This document shows, piece by piece, positions 20,113 through 31,017 of a stretch of DNA of 40,519 bases. Within the stretch, counting starts at the first letter, position 1. Every line of letters starts with the position of its first letter. The notes beneath the pieces were generated by a model, which did no database searches, was not told the DNA's origin, and saw nothing but the letters and a program-made list of their open reading frames with translations. The position numbers and the translations under genes are program-made. The DNA is taken from assembly GCA_003988855.1 (NCBI GenBank), contig QYAI01000219.1:1-40519 (forward strand), read 5' to 3'. This stretch comes from Arachnopeziza araneosa (lineage: Eukaryota > Ascomycota > Leotiomycetes > Helotiales > Arachnopezizaceae).

Positions 20113-20764
20113 ATGGGATATGTATGCTGTTATGAACTGGCAAATATGGTTCAACGTGATGACCGATGGGGTTTTGTGGGGAAGTTGAGAGAGCTTGTAG
20201 AGGTTGGAGGCTACGATCGAGCTTGGACGCTATGGATGGAGGGACTTTGGAACTTGACCGTTGCACCAAATGCGTTTCGTCCATCGAAGGTTGATGAATC
20301 TCAGCCTCCTCCGCTGGCACATGAAGTCCGTGAAATACCTTCGCCCCTTCAGATAGCTATGTCCACACCATGTCTGATATGCACGAGCTGTGTTCATGCG
20401 GGAGATCAATTCACAATCTCAATATACACGGATCCCAATGCAATAGACGGATCCCAATGCAATAGACGGATCCCAATGCAATAGACGGATCCCAATGCAA
20501 TACACGGATCCCAATGCAATGCACGTGGGCTCTCTACTCGGGCGTTGCTCGTTTTACATGAGATTGAAGCGGCGATGCTTATGTTGTGCGGCACCAACAT
20601 CGGCAACACATGCACGGCGAGCATATCGGACTCCAATAACAGCCGTTACCCAAGCAGCATTGAAGATATAAACGGTGTCGAGGTCGAGCTTTGTGCTGCC
20701 ACAGACGGCAGCCAGCAAGAGGGCAGATAGGCACTTCAGCGCTCATTCGTTGCAGTGTTCAATC
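20113..20764. promoter_or_regulatory. Divergent promoter of UstYa2 and glycosyltransferase
   Basis: 652 bp between opposite starts, containing the 19-bp tandem repeat at 20429-20523. The plus-strand ORF across 20086-20484 has no recognisable motif and overlaps the repeat, so it is not called. Confidence 0.4.
20429..20523. repeat. Five tandem copies of a 19-bp unit
   Basis: Unit CGGATCCCAATGCAATAGA is repeated five times in register (from 20429, 20448, 20467, 20486, 20505). Only the last bases of the last two units vary (TACA, TGCA). It lies about 240 bp upstream of the glycosyltransferase start, in a divergent promoter. Confidence 0.9.
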
Positions 20765-21679
20765 ATGACAATCGCCATCGCAACCACGATTCTCTCCCCC
20801 ACTCCCAGCTTCGTCACATGGCTGGACTACCACCTCCAGCGCGTTGAGCTCGTTTTGATCTACATGGATGACATTACCCAGCGTCCCATCTTCGAGGCTC
20901 TCCGCGGCGACCGGCCAGTGCTCCTCTTCGAGGGGGCGAGCGACGCCCCGTCCATGTCGCCTTCGAGCCGCACTATCCTGCGGCAATCAAGCAACCTCAA
21001 GCACGCCATTGCGCACCTCCTCGCTCGTGGCACCACCTGGCTGCTGCACATTGACATCGACGAGATTCTGTGGGAGGACGGCGACACGGGCTGGTCGTCG
21101 CAGGCCCATATCGGCTGCATGACCTTCACCAACCACGAGGCTGTGCCACCGCACCAGGGCACCGACCGGCCCTTCCACGACTGCGTGTGGTTCAAAGTCA
21201 ACGGCTGCCGTCCCGACCTCCAGCTGCCCTTCATGGCCTATGGAAACGGCAAATCCGCAGTTCGGCTGCGCCCAGGCGTGGTCCCGGACGGCGCCCACTC
21301 GTTCCAGGGCTACGAGGGCGGGCACATTATCACACTGCCGGATGGCGGGCCTGTGTTGCTGCACTATCCATGCGCATCGTTCGAAGCCTGGGCCGCGAAG
21401 TTCACACACTATGGCGACTTTTCTGACTTCTGGTTTGACGACCTCCAGAAGCCGAATTATATCCAGTTCATGCTGCAATCGCGCGACCATGTGCAGAAGG
21501 CATTGGAAACCGGGGACTGGGCGCCGTCTCGAGCCTTCTACGAATCCATGACTCTCGACGATGAAGCTTGTCGGCGGGCCGCTTCCGCGGGCCAGATTCA
21601 GCGTTACGCTCCATTTGAAAAAGGTGGGGGCAATCCTGCGCAAGAGGCTACGAGCAGCAATGGGATGGGGAGTATATGA
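20765..21679 (+). CDS. Glycosyltransferase, GT2/GT92-like (DUF23-type)
   Basis: Predicted soluble glycosyltransferase of 304 residues in a single exon. The N-terminus (MTIAIATTILSPTPSFVTW, LDYHLQRVELVLIYMDD) has the layout of family-2-like or DUF23/GT92 enzymes. The metal- and nucleotide-sugar-binding DxD motif is Asp97-Ile-Asp99 in LLHIDIDEIL. KSAVRLRPG and LHYPCASFEAW are further features of this fold. There is no signal peptide or membrane segment. The gene is markedly GC-rich with G/C-ending codons and has no intron, unlike its neighbours. A longer same-frame start at 20675 is possible. Sugar donor and acceptor are unknown; glycosylation of the cluster product is an inference. Confidence 0.8.
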   Translation: MTIAIATTILSPTPSFVTWLDYHLQRVELVLIYMDDITQRPIFEALRGDRPVLLFEGASDAPSMSPSSRTILRQSSNLKHAIAHLLARGTTWLLHIDIDEILWEDGDTGWSSQAHIGCMTFTNHEAVPPHQGTDRPFHDCVWFKVNGCRPDLQLPFMAYGNGKSAVRLRPGVVPDGAHSFQGYEGGHIITLPDGGPVLLHYPCASFEAWAAKFTHYGDFSDFWFDDLQKPNYIQFMLQSRDHVQKALETGDWAPSRAFYESMTLDDEACRRAASAGQIQRYAPFEKGGGNPAQEATSSNGMGSI

Positions 21680-22158
21680 TCGGGGTGTCATGTGTAGACA
21701 CGTCGCATTTCTTTCGGGCTTCTTCCCACTTCTCACTTTCTGCGACGGGTCGACACATGGTTTGCTGCCATATATCCGAGTATGCAGAGAAAAGAACCCT
21801 ACGACAGCTACTTGACAGAAGTTGTCAAATCGTAACCTCCAGATCATGTGGTTCCGCATTGGTCAATTTCATGCAATGCTGTAATACTGTGTAATGATGG
21901 ATAAGGTGATTTTGACTTGTTTTAATTTACGCATGATGGGTTTCTCATGAATGGCCTTGCGGTAACTGTCACAATCAAGAATACTTCCACATGATGAGCC
22001 GATGAATCAAGTGATAATCACGTGGGGAAGGATTAATCCACGAGGTTCAGTACCTTTCCCAGCCGATAAACGGTCAGTATTCTACAAAATGAAATTTTAC
22101 CCTGCTCCCAAAGCCACCAACATAGGCCTCTCATATCGTAATATTAAGCCCTCGAGCC
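21680..22158. other. Convergent intergenic region
   Basis: 3' flanks of the glycosyltransferase and the ABC transporter. Base composition drops sharply from the GC-rich gene to ordinary AT content. No gene seen. Confidence 0.6.
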
Positions 22159-25100
22159 TCAGACCCGTCCCGTCTTCTTCTCCCACGACTCTTCTGCAAG
22201 TTTTTCGAGATCATCCACGTTCCCATTTGTTTCACACATGGCTCGGAAAAGGCCTTTCTTGTCTTGGAGCAGCTGGAAAGGATGCCCAAATTCCTTGATC
22301 TCGCCATGATCGAGGACCAGAACTTTGTCAAAGTTAATGATGGTCTGTAGCCTATGGGCGATGGTAATGTTGGTTGCTACTATCGCGTCAAGCGCCTTTT
22401 GAATCTTTAGATCAGTGCTGTAATCAACTGATGCCGTTGCTTCATCCATAATGATTATGTTGCTGCCCCTAAGCATAGCGCGGGCAAGACAAAGTAATTG
22501 TCGCTGACCCTGTGACATGTTCGCTCCTGAGTCTACGAGGACAGACGCTAGGTTCGAGAAGAAGGTCTTAGTGGCATTTGGCGAGCTGCCGTTTCTTCTT
22601 TGATCATCTCCGTCGGAGCTGGCAATTTGTGGTTTAAAGGCTTCTGGCGTGTCTGTATTGGATGGGCCAATGAGTTGGACCTTTCGCAGGGCAGTGAATA
22701 ATTCTGCATCTGTGGAAAGCTCGAAAGGGTCAAGATTGAAACGAAGAGTTCCAGAGAAAAGTGTCGGATCTTGTGGGACAAGCGTCACTGCTTGACGAAG
22801 ATCGTTTAGTGCAACGGAGCTGATATCGACACCATCAATCAATATGCTCCCATCTTGAGGTTCGAGGACCCGAAGTAATGCCAAAGCCAGTGATGACTTT
22901 CCTGCGCCGGTGCGCCCAACCACCCCGACCTTTTCTAGAGAATTGATGTGAACACTGACATGTTTCAATACTGGATCCAAATCGGACCGATAGCGTGTTG
23001 AGTAATCAACGAAGTCCACAGCACCTTTTGCAGGCCAATCCTCAGGAATTGTAGCAGTAGAAGCTATGGCTTGCGGTTCTTGCTCGACGTCCACGAATTC
23101 TTGAATCCTCTCAACACTATTATTCACATGATTAGTACATGTTTCCAGAGATGCAGACGTGACTTACGAAGTGAAATTTTGCTGATTCAGAGCATGGTAT
23201 CGGACTAGCCATAGGATGTTCTCGGAAAAGGTGATTGCATAAGTCAAGCTGAGGCCTACAGCACCAGCATCAACCCTACCAATCCCTAGAATTGCAAGGC
23301 TTCCAGCGAAAAACGCTACCAGCCCTCCAGTGGCATCAAGTCGAAATGCAAGCCATCGATCAACGGCCCAAAGAGAAATGAAAGGTCGGTTGAGTGTGTC
23401 GACGCGATCCAAATTCTTCCTCACAAAGAGGCGCTCTTCACCATACGCACGAATTGTAACGGTGCCAGCAAGGGTCTCGCCAAAATGCTGATAGAGAGGG
23501 CTGCGCTGAACTAACTCAATTCTCTTCAGGTCGCGCGAGGAGTTGATGTATAGCTTTCCGATGATCCAATAGATAAAGCTTATGAAAATACCAGCAACGA
23601 TGAATGCTGGTGTAATGATTGCGATCAGAATCAAAATACAGATGACGGAACCAACAAAATGAATTGTGCCGAGAGCTATGGATGCAATCTCCTGGTCGAC
23701 TGTCTCGATATCCTTGGAGAAGCGGTTCATGATTTGTCCATGGGGGGTCCGATCGAAAAAACTGAATCTGGCTCGAAAGACGGAGGTTACAAGACGATCA
23801 TGTAGCTTTCGAGACGCAGCCAAAGACCCGAAAGAAACGAGTAACATCCTCAAAAAGCTTACAATTAGGAAGCCGAGGAGGAGTAGGGCATAGACGCCAA
23901 GATAATATCCCGTATCAACTTCGGGATTAGTACGTGGCTCCGTGAGAGGATATAACTGCGGTTGAATCGAAATCAACTTTTGATGGAGGAGCGATGTATG
24001 CATGGCCCAGGCTGGTGTTGTTGGGGCATTAGTATAAGGTGTGCTATTCGATTTGGAAGCATGAGAGTAAGCGTTTGAGAATTCGCGGATCCAAACATTG
24101 GTTATGATTGATCCGAGAAGTTGGGCCACAAAGACTACAGTTAAAGACAGCCAGAAAATTGGTCCTCCAGTAGTAGCAAGATACTTGTAAATGATACTCC
24201 ATTTGATATGGCCCTCTGCCTTCGTCTCAACCATTGTTCCAGCTGGACCATTACCTTCTTCTCCAGGGGTTGTTTTGGCGAATGTATTATTTTGGCTGTT
24301 GCGGTCCGCGTTGTCTTCATCGACAGTATCATCAGCAAACAGTCCCTCTATCACGGATGTGACCTGAGAGCTCGATTTTGATTGCGTATTCCCGGAGTCT
24401 TGGCCCAAGGTACCAGAGGCGATGATATTGCTTGAAGAATCGCACGCCACGACCGCTCCATGTTCGAGGACCACAACAAGATCTGCTCTTGGTATACAGA
24501 GCGCCACATTGTGCGTTACCAGAATGCAGGTTCGATTTTGCATGAGCGGGCCACAAATGCAACGATCGAATATCCATTTTGCCGTATGCGAATCGACGGC
24601 ACTTAAGCAATCATCCAGCAGTACATGCTTAGCTGAAGAATAGATGGCACGGGCGAGAGCAATCCGTTGTTTCTGTCCACCAGATAGTGATATGCCCTTT
24701 TCGCCGATGAAGGTGGCGTCTCCAGCGACTGCTATTTCCAGATCACGCTCTAAAGCACAACAAGCTATGACTGCTTTATAGCGCCGCTCGTCCCAATCGG
24801 ATGTAAAGATGATATTTTGCCGGATCGTATCGTTCACCAACCATGGTGTTTGTGCGCAGTATGCAACACTATCGGTTAGACTGTTTTCGAGGCCTCGTTG
24901 TACATCATATCTAGGCGTGTGAGGGAGATAAACTTTGCCATGCTGAAGTGTCATTTCTCCCAGCAAAGCCAGAAGCATCGACGACTTCCCGCTTCCTGTT
25001 GGTCCTACAATGAGATTCAGACTGCCAAGAACGAATTTGACGTCAATATCCTTTAGTGAAAAGGGTGATCCAGCTTCGTCTGGGTTCCTCTTGTAATCCG

Positions 25101-27180
25101 ATTCCCAGCTGAATGTTGCATTATCGAATCCAATTTTGGTAGTGTTGTCACTATCTGAATTTGTTCCATCATGCTCGAGCTGAGAATATTTGCCAGTCTC
25201 TTCTTCACTCAGAAACTCCTCTATTCGATTCACAGAAGCGAGTGAACTCTGAACCTTTGCAAGAATATCCGCAAACTGATCGAGCGGCACTTTCAAAAGG
25301 TTGAACAAGGACAGGGCAGTGAAAGCAATAGATGCTTTCAAGTCTTTCTTTTCCACGACGGTATAAGAAACAAAAGATAAGAAGGTAATCAGCAGCGGTG
25401 CACCGTACCAAATAGTAGCTGCAACGGACCATAGGATAAAACGTTTGCGCAAAATTTGCAGCTCCCCAGCCCTCTTTTCGCCGACAACTTTTTGACACTG
25501 TTGCTCCCAGGTGAAATACTTGATGATTCTGATATTTCGCAACATTTCGTTTGTGGTCTCGATCCTGAGATCGGTTGCACGCATTACCTCCATTTGGATT
25601 TTACCAAATTGTTTTGCGAGAATAGAGTTTATGGGAAACATCAACAACATCATTGCAATACCCGGTATAGCGCTCAGACCAAGGACTTGATAGAGAAGTG
25701 CCAGGGCGATGACAATCTGCGTTGGTACAGAAACCCAGAGCAGGTATAAGCTAGCGCCCACTTCAGCTAGGTGGAACGCGTCCACGGACATGAGATTGAT
25801 GATGGTCCCAACATTGACTTGAGTATCCACTAACTCAGAAGAATCGGAGGAATTTGTAGCTTTCATACCGAGGACGGTACTTGATCGAGCAACGGCTTTA
25901 CGTCTCAGAGCTTTTTCATAGACTTCTGCGATCGCGATTGACCTAAGTCTAAGTGATATCTTCTGTCCTATCCAAGTAGCCTGGCCCTGTGTGCAAGCCG
26001 ATAAAAGAGCAATGATGAACATCAGCATCACGTAAAGCCAAGCAACATTTATCGGCGTTTTAGATGGGTTTTCGACATATTCCAGGATTGCTCTGAGTAA
26101 AAGCGTGGGTGCAAAGGTTGTTATGCTGAGAAGAGCAGCCCACCCGGCCTGAATCAAGAGCATTCCCTGGAAGTATCTGAGGAGGCGCCATGCAAGGCCA
26201 CCAGTAGACCTGTAACAATAACAACATTAGCATATTGAATTAACAGAACTAAATGCACGCGAACGAAGACTCACCTGAGATTCCGGAATCCTTGCAAGAT
26301 GTTGATCGCTTCGTCTCCGTCACTTAGAGCCCAAACATCTTGCAATTCTAAGGTTCTCTTGTATCCTTTCCAAACTAGTGAATCAACCCACTGAAACGTA
26401 GCCAAGCCAAAAACAGAAGCCTGTGCCTCCTGGGATGGTTCCAACGCTACCGGGTCTCGTTGAGATAAATGTTTGGTTTGATAAGCTGGGGTGAAGGTCA
26501 CAATAACAACTAATAGAGTGACCAGCGCACAATTTGCTAGCGCAAAGGCCCGAGGGAGTGCTTCTGTCTGGTGTATGATGCTGGATCGAGCTATGACAAG
26601 CGTGAAAATCCACTGCAAATGATACAAAACTGCACTATGCAGCCAGAGGGTTCGGAACACCGCCTTATCCTGGACGAAGATAATTATCCGCACTAGGTTG
26701 AGAGTAAAGATGTAGCTCCAGGTGACTGATTCAGCCAAGGCAACAACGTTTCTGCTATGGCTTCGTGGGTTTGTCAGGAGTGAAGCTAAGCCAATGCCAA
26801 TTTGTGACAAAACAAGCAGTTGCTCGAAAGCTGCTAGAGACAGTCGGAAGGATCGTCGTGTCGGTGCAAAGACGTGGGTTCCTCCATCTAGCGTCGACTC
26901 GGGTCTGCCAAGCCACTTTAACCCAGAGCTCCAAGTATTAGATGTGCCGACCAGCTGCCGAGCCCCGCATTGTATTAGCAATGGGAGCCACCGAATCGTG
27001 AAGTATATCAAGAGGAGCGATAGAGATACAGCACACGCCGTCAGAGGGAGGATGGCCTGAATGTATCTGAGGCAATAAATTAGCAACCATCGAGTGCCGG
27101 AATGGAGACAGGAAAGCGCACCTATGTCGAAAACAAGCGCTTAGATCGTCGACCTCCCAGATAGGAGACAGACAGCCCAT
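22159..27180 (-). CDS. ABCC-type (MRP-like) full ABC transporter
   Basis: Large membrane transporter with layout TMD0-TMD1-NBD1-TMD2-NBD2. Model complement(join(22159..23116,23168..26209,26275..27066,27122..27180)), 1616 residues, phases closed at all introns. The start MGCLSPIWEVDDLS resembles fungal ABCC N-termini and requires the short first exon. NBD1 has Walker A GPTGSGKSS (near 685), signature LSGGQKQR and Walker B HVLLDDCLSAVD. NBD2 has Walker A GRTGAGKSS (near 1364), signature SQGQRQ and Walker B IIIMDEATASVD. A variable linker rich in Ser, Asp and Asn joins NBD1 to TMD2. Fungal members export or sequester toxins and conjugates. It lies next to the UstYa group, so export or detoxification of its product is plausible. 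Confidence 0.93.
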
Positions 27181-27771
27181 TGTTTGAGCACAAATGGCCG
27201 CAGAGCAGAGCGATGGACAGAAAAGCGAACAGCGATAATATTTGGGGGAAACAGCGAAGAACGAGATGGACGTAAGGCTGCGCACGCCCTCGAATTTTCT
27301 TTGCAAGTCAACTGGAGGGCGTTGATCTATGCGACGGTGTAGTGTTTAGCACCATAAATTGATGTCGGTTTACCTGGGTAGCTGACACGTAAGTGTGTTT
27401 TTATGGAGATGAAAGCTGCGAGCTGGGAGCAGTGTTTTTAGTGTCACTCTTGAGAGAGCTCGCTTCCAAAATAGGTTAGCGGGAAAAGGGTATCCCCGTC
27501 ATACCACCTACCTACAGAAGTATCTCCTGGACTATTGACCGGAATCTGACCAGCGTTGGGCCAGGAATCCTGTACAGTTCCTGAGAAATCACAATACAGC
27601 ACAATGCCATGTCATATTGCTTTCGCATGATTTACTAAGTCGCAACTTATATCATCGCTGACCAAGGTATAGAGGGCCCCATCGAGCATCACTTATATCA
27701 TCACTAGCAAAGAGAAGCCTTGAATCTAATTGCATCACCATTGAGTAGTTACATTCTCGTCCCGTGCATTT
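27181..27771. other. Intergenic between ABCC promoter and ABCF 3' end
   Basis: Contains the ABCC upstream region. A duplicated TTATATCATC motif (near 27647 and 27690) is the only pattern noticed. No gene seen. Confidence 0.5.
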
Positions 27772-30540
27772 CTACTTGAACATCTTCGCTACCCGCTTCG
27801 CCAAGCTCTCCTCGAATTCTGTCACTCCCCCTGCCAGCTCCTTCAAGCGGCCTGCTTTGAGGACAAACACTGATCTCCTCCTAGTCTCGCCGCCAGCCTC
27901 CTCAGTAGTATCACCCTCGTCGTCCGAATCCTCGATCTGTTCGCCTTCGATGACTCTGCGCACGAGGAATCGGTCGTGGCTAACGAGTAGCAGTGCGCCA
28001 TTGTAGTCTGCCAGCGCATCGGCGAAAGCGGTGACGGTATCGAAGTCAAGATGTGTCGTTACTTCGTCAAGCACCAGAAGGTTCGGGTGATTCCAAAGAA
28101 TACGCACAAGTGCTAGACGCACCTACCGAGAGCACGCAGATTCATCAGCTCCAGTCATTGCAGAGCGGGAAGACTCGAGCACGTAGCCACTTACCAATTG
28201 TCCGCCAGACAACTTGCCCACCGGTACGTCCGACGCCGTTTGCCCTTGCAATCCGAAAGACCCAAGCAAAGCTCGCATTTCTTGTTCGGTCATTTCATCG
28301 CCAGCGTCTGCGGCAAGCATGTTCAGAGCAGTCCTGGACGGGTCTTTGCGACCTATAGATTGCAACTCTTCCACCGCATGTTGGGAATAGTAGCCTAGCC
28401 TGAGACGAGGGTGCCGTGTTATGTTTCCCTTGACCGGCTTGGCAGTATCAGTGACAATCTTGATCAATGTCGACTTGCCGCAGCCATTTAAACCCACAAT
28501 CCCAACCCGATCGCCCATGTAGGCACTGAGAGACACGCCTTGTAGGACGAGATCGCTTTGAGGAGTGTACTTGTAGGACACATTTTCCAACGAGATGAGC
28601 GGACCAGGGAAGCGAAGGTCGGGAGCCATAGGTAAAATGAGTGATATGCTTTGCTCGCTGGTTGGTATCTCGATTGCAGCGTGCTTAGTCTCATGATAGC
28701 CTTTGTCCATGTTAGAAACTTGCGGAACATCCATCAAGTTACTATACCTGCACGATCACGAGAAAGCTTGAATCTGCCACCTGTAGCACTCACTTGCATG
28801 CCCGCACGCTCTTCCATCTTTTTCTGCCTCGACTTCGCCATCCGTAGCTTGTTATCATCTCCAGTCTTCTTTCCCACCTTGATATTTGCATTGATAGTCT
28901 TCGCCAAACGTGCAGATTCTCGATCTTGCGCTTCTTGCATACGAGTCAAGTACAGCACACGAGATCTGAAATCTTTATCGTAAGCAGATATGTTGCCTCG
29001 AAAGTAAGAGAGCTTCTGGTCTCTCAGGAGGATGAGTTCTTCGCAGATATTATCCATAAAGTCGCGATCGTGAGAAACAACAATCACACTTTTAGCCTCG
29101 TTGGACCGGAGAGCGATGAGATATTCCTGCAGCCAAATAATGCTGAGAAGGTCAAGGAAGTTGGTAGGTTCGTCCAAAATCATGATCTCCACGTCTTGAA
29201 TGAGCACGCCGGCGAGCATACATCGCATGCGCCAGCCACCAGAGAGAGTATCGAAAGGCTTTTGAAACCAAGACTCTTCGAACCCAAGGCCAATAAGAAT
29301 GCCGCGCGCTTTTGCCTCCATATCTACGAGACTCAACTGTCGAGCGAGACGTTGCGTCAGCCCACAAGCTATACACTATTTGAAGTTTCGTAGAGCTTAC
29401 TGAAGCCACTTGATTTTGAAGTTCCATCAAAAGATCTGATGCTTCTTGCATCTCCTGTTGGAGGTCATTAGATTCGATGGTTTCAGGATCTTGGTTCAAT
29501 CTGCACGTCAGAGTTAAATTCTTGTACTCTTTCAAATCCAGTTATTGGAAAGAGCCCGTACGCATTCTTTGACTCCTCAACCTTCTTTTCAAAGGCTATG
29601 AGCTCTTTCCGTGCTTGCAGTCCCCTGGCTCCGCTTTTCAAAGAAGCACTATTATGAACTTCAAGCAATTCCTGTGCTAGTCGACGATGTCGGACTTGGC
29701 GGTAACGTTGTATTCCTGCCCTGGCATCCTCGCTATCATTATCAACGGACAATACTAGCATAACGCAAAAAAGTGAGTATATGAGCATCCAAACTTCAAA
29801 CAGAGAACCTGTAGTGGAAAATGAAACCAACCTTTCAAATCTTCAAGAACGGTATTTCTTGAAACATCGCTTTCAATCACCTGCTGTAGAACAGTTTTGT
29901 CTGAGGGAGTTGTCGACCTTTTGCCATCCCCACCTTGGTTGAACTGGTCTTCAGTTAAGGAACTTTGTTCAATTGTGGCTGTCTGTTGCAAGATGGCGAT
30001 ACGTATATCATGTCGCAAACCAGGTATCAGTTTCTGCGCCATGGCACGTAGGAGAGCTTCATTTAATTAGCATCGGATCGAAGAAGACCAAGCATCTCTG
30101 GTGTCATGAACTTCCATCAACTCTAGGGCTAACCCAAGAGCTGCCAGGCTAGTGTAGCATGGAGCCATCAATTACTCGCACTCACTGGATTTGCCTGTGC
30201 CATTGCGCCCTAGCAGCCCATAGACTGTACCAGCTTTAAGCCTCAACTCCGCACCCGTCAATATCTCAAGCTCTGATCCTGCCTCCTTGGCTTTATACTT
30301 CTTTGCCTTCGAGGAAGTCCTAGACGAGACTATGGAGACGTTGAGATCTTTGATATCGACCTGGGATCGTGAAGAAGTTAGCGATGCGGCATCAGGAATT
30401 GAGGGGGGACTGGGCGGTGGAGTGAATGCACATGCCTCCGCAGATCTCCGAGTTGCACCTAGATGAAAGCGAGTCTGTTGAGAGGTGGCGACGATGACAG
30501 ACTTCTGCTCGTTGGCAACGTCTGATATTTCCGTCGACAT
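27772..30540 (-). CDS. ABCF-type soluble ABC ATPase (Gcn20-like)
   Basis: Twin-ATPase protein without membrane domains; family members bind ribosomes or translation factors. Model complement(join(27772..28122,28195..28700,28748..29336,29401..29500,29562..29754,29832..30056,30186..30540)), 772 residues, with all six introns in phase. NBD1 has Walker A GRNGTGKST (near 113), signature LSGGWRMR (near 322) and Walker B MILDEPTNFLD. NBD2 has Walker A GLNGCGKST (near 558), signature LSGGQLVRLA and Walker B LLVLDEVTTHLD, with Val where ABCF proteins usually have Pro. The linker between domains carries the basic KSRQKKMEERAGM stretch. The N-terminal extension is Ser/Pro-rich. It could be an ordinary Gcn20-like factor or a dedicated ribosome-protection copy; sequence alone cannot decide. 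Confidence 0.88.
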
Positions 30541-31017
30541 AGTTGCCCACTATATAAGCAGCGAAAGCAAAAGATAGCTTGGAATTCTGGTGGAAAGTAA
30601 GACGTCAAAGAGTAAGTGGTGCGAGGCGGTTGTTAATAGAGATATCTTGTAGGACCAAGTTGTGTGTGGAGGTGAAGCGATGGTTACACGAATTCATTCA
30701 TTTATTCATGCCCGGTTCTAGCCGTGGATTATTGCGCCTTTGACCTGAGAGACATAAGAAAGGATTACTTATAAAAGTTCAAATTCCCATCCTACATTAA
30801 TTAGCAAATTCCAAGACAAGGGAGTCAGGTGTCTTGAAACTGGTTATACCCAAAATATCTGAAAATACTCAAAGGCGGGAAGTTGAGCGAAGCCATATAG
30901 CCTGTACGTGGCAGAATTTTTTTTTATTTGGTAATGAGCAGCCTGTTTTAACCTCATCTTCCTTGAAACTCAGTCACCAAAGTTCACCAGAAGGCGAACA
31001 CCTTTAAAGAACAACTC
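30541..31017. other. Intergenic, AT-rich
   Basis: Upstream region of the ABCF gene and 3' flank of the HET pseudogene. No gene seen. Confidence 0.5.

Noticed and set aside
20086..20484. 132-codon plus-strand ORF upstream of the glycosyltransferase
   Set aside because: It runs into the 19-bp tandem repeat, overlaps the UstYa2 start in antisense, and has no recognisable domain.
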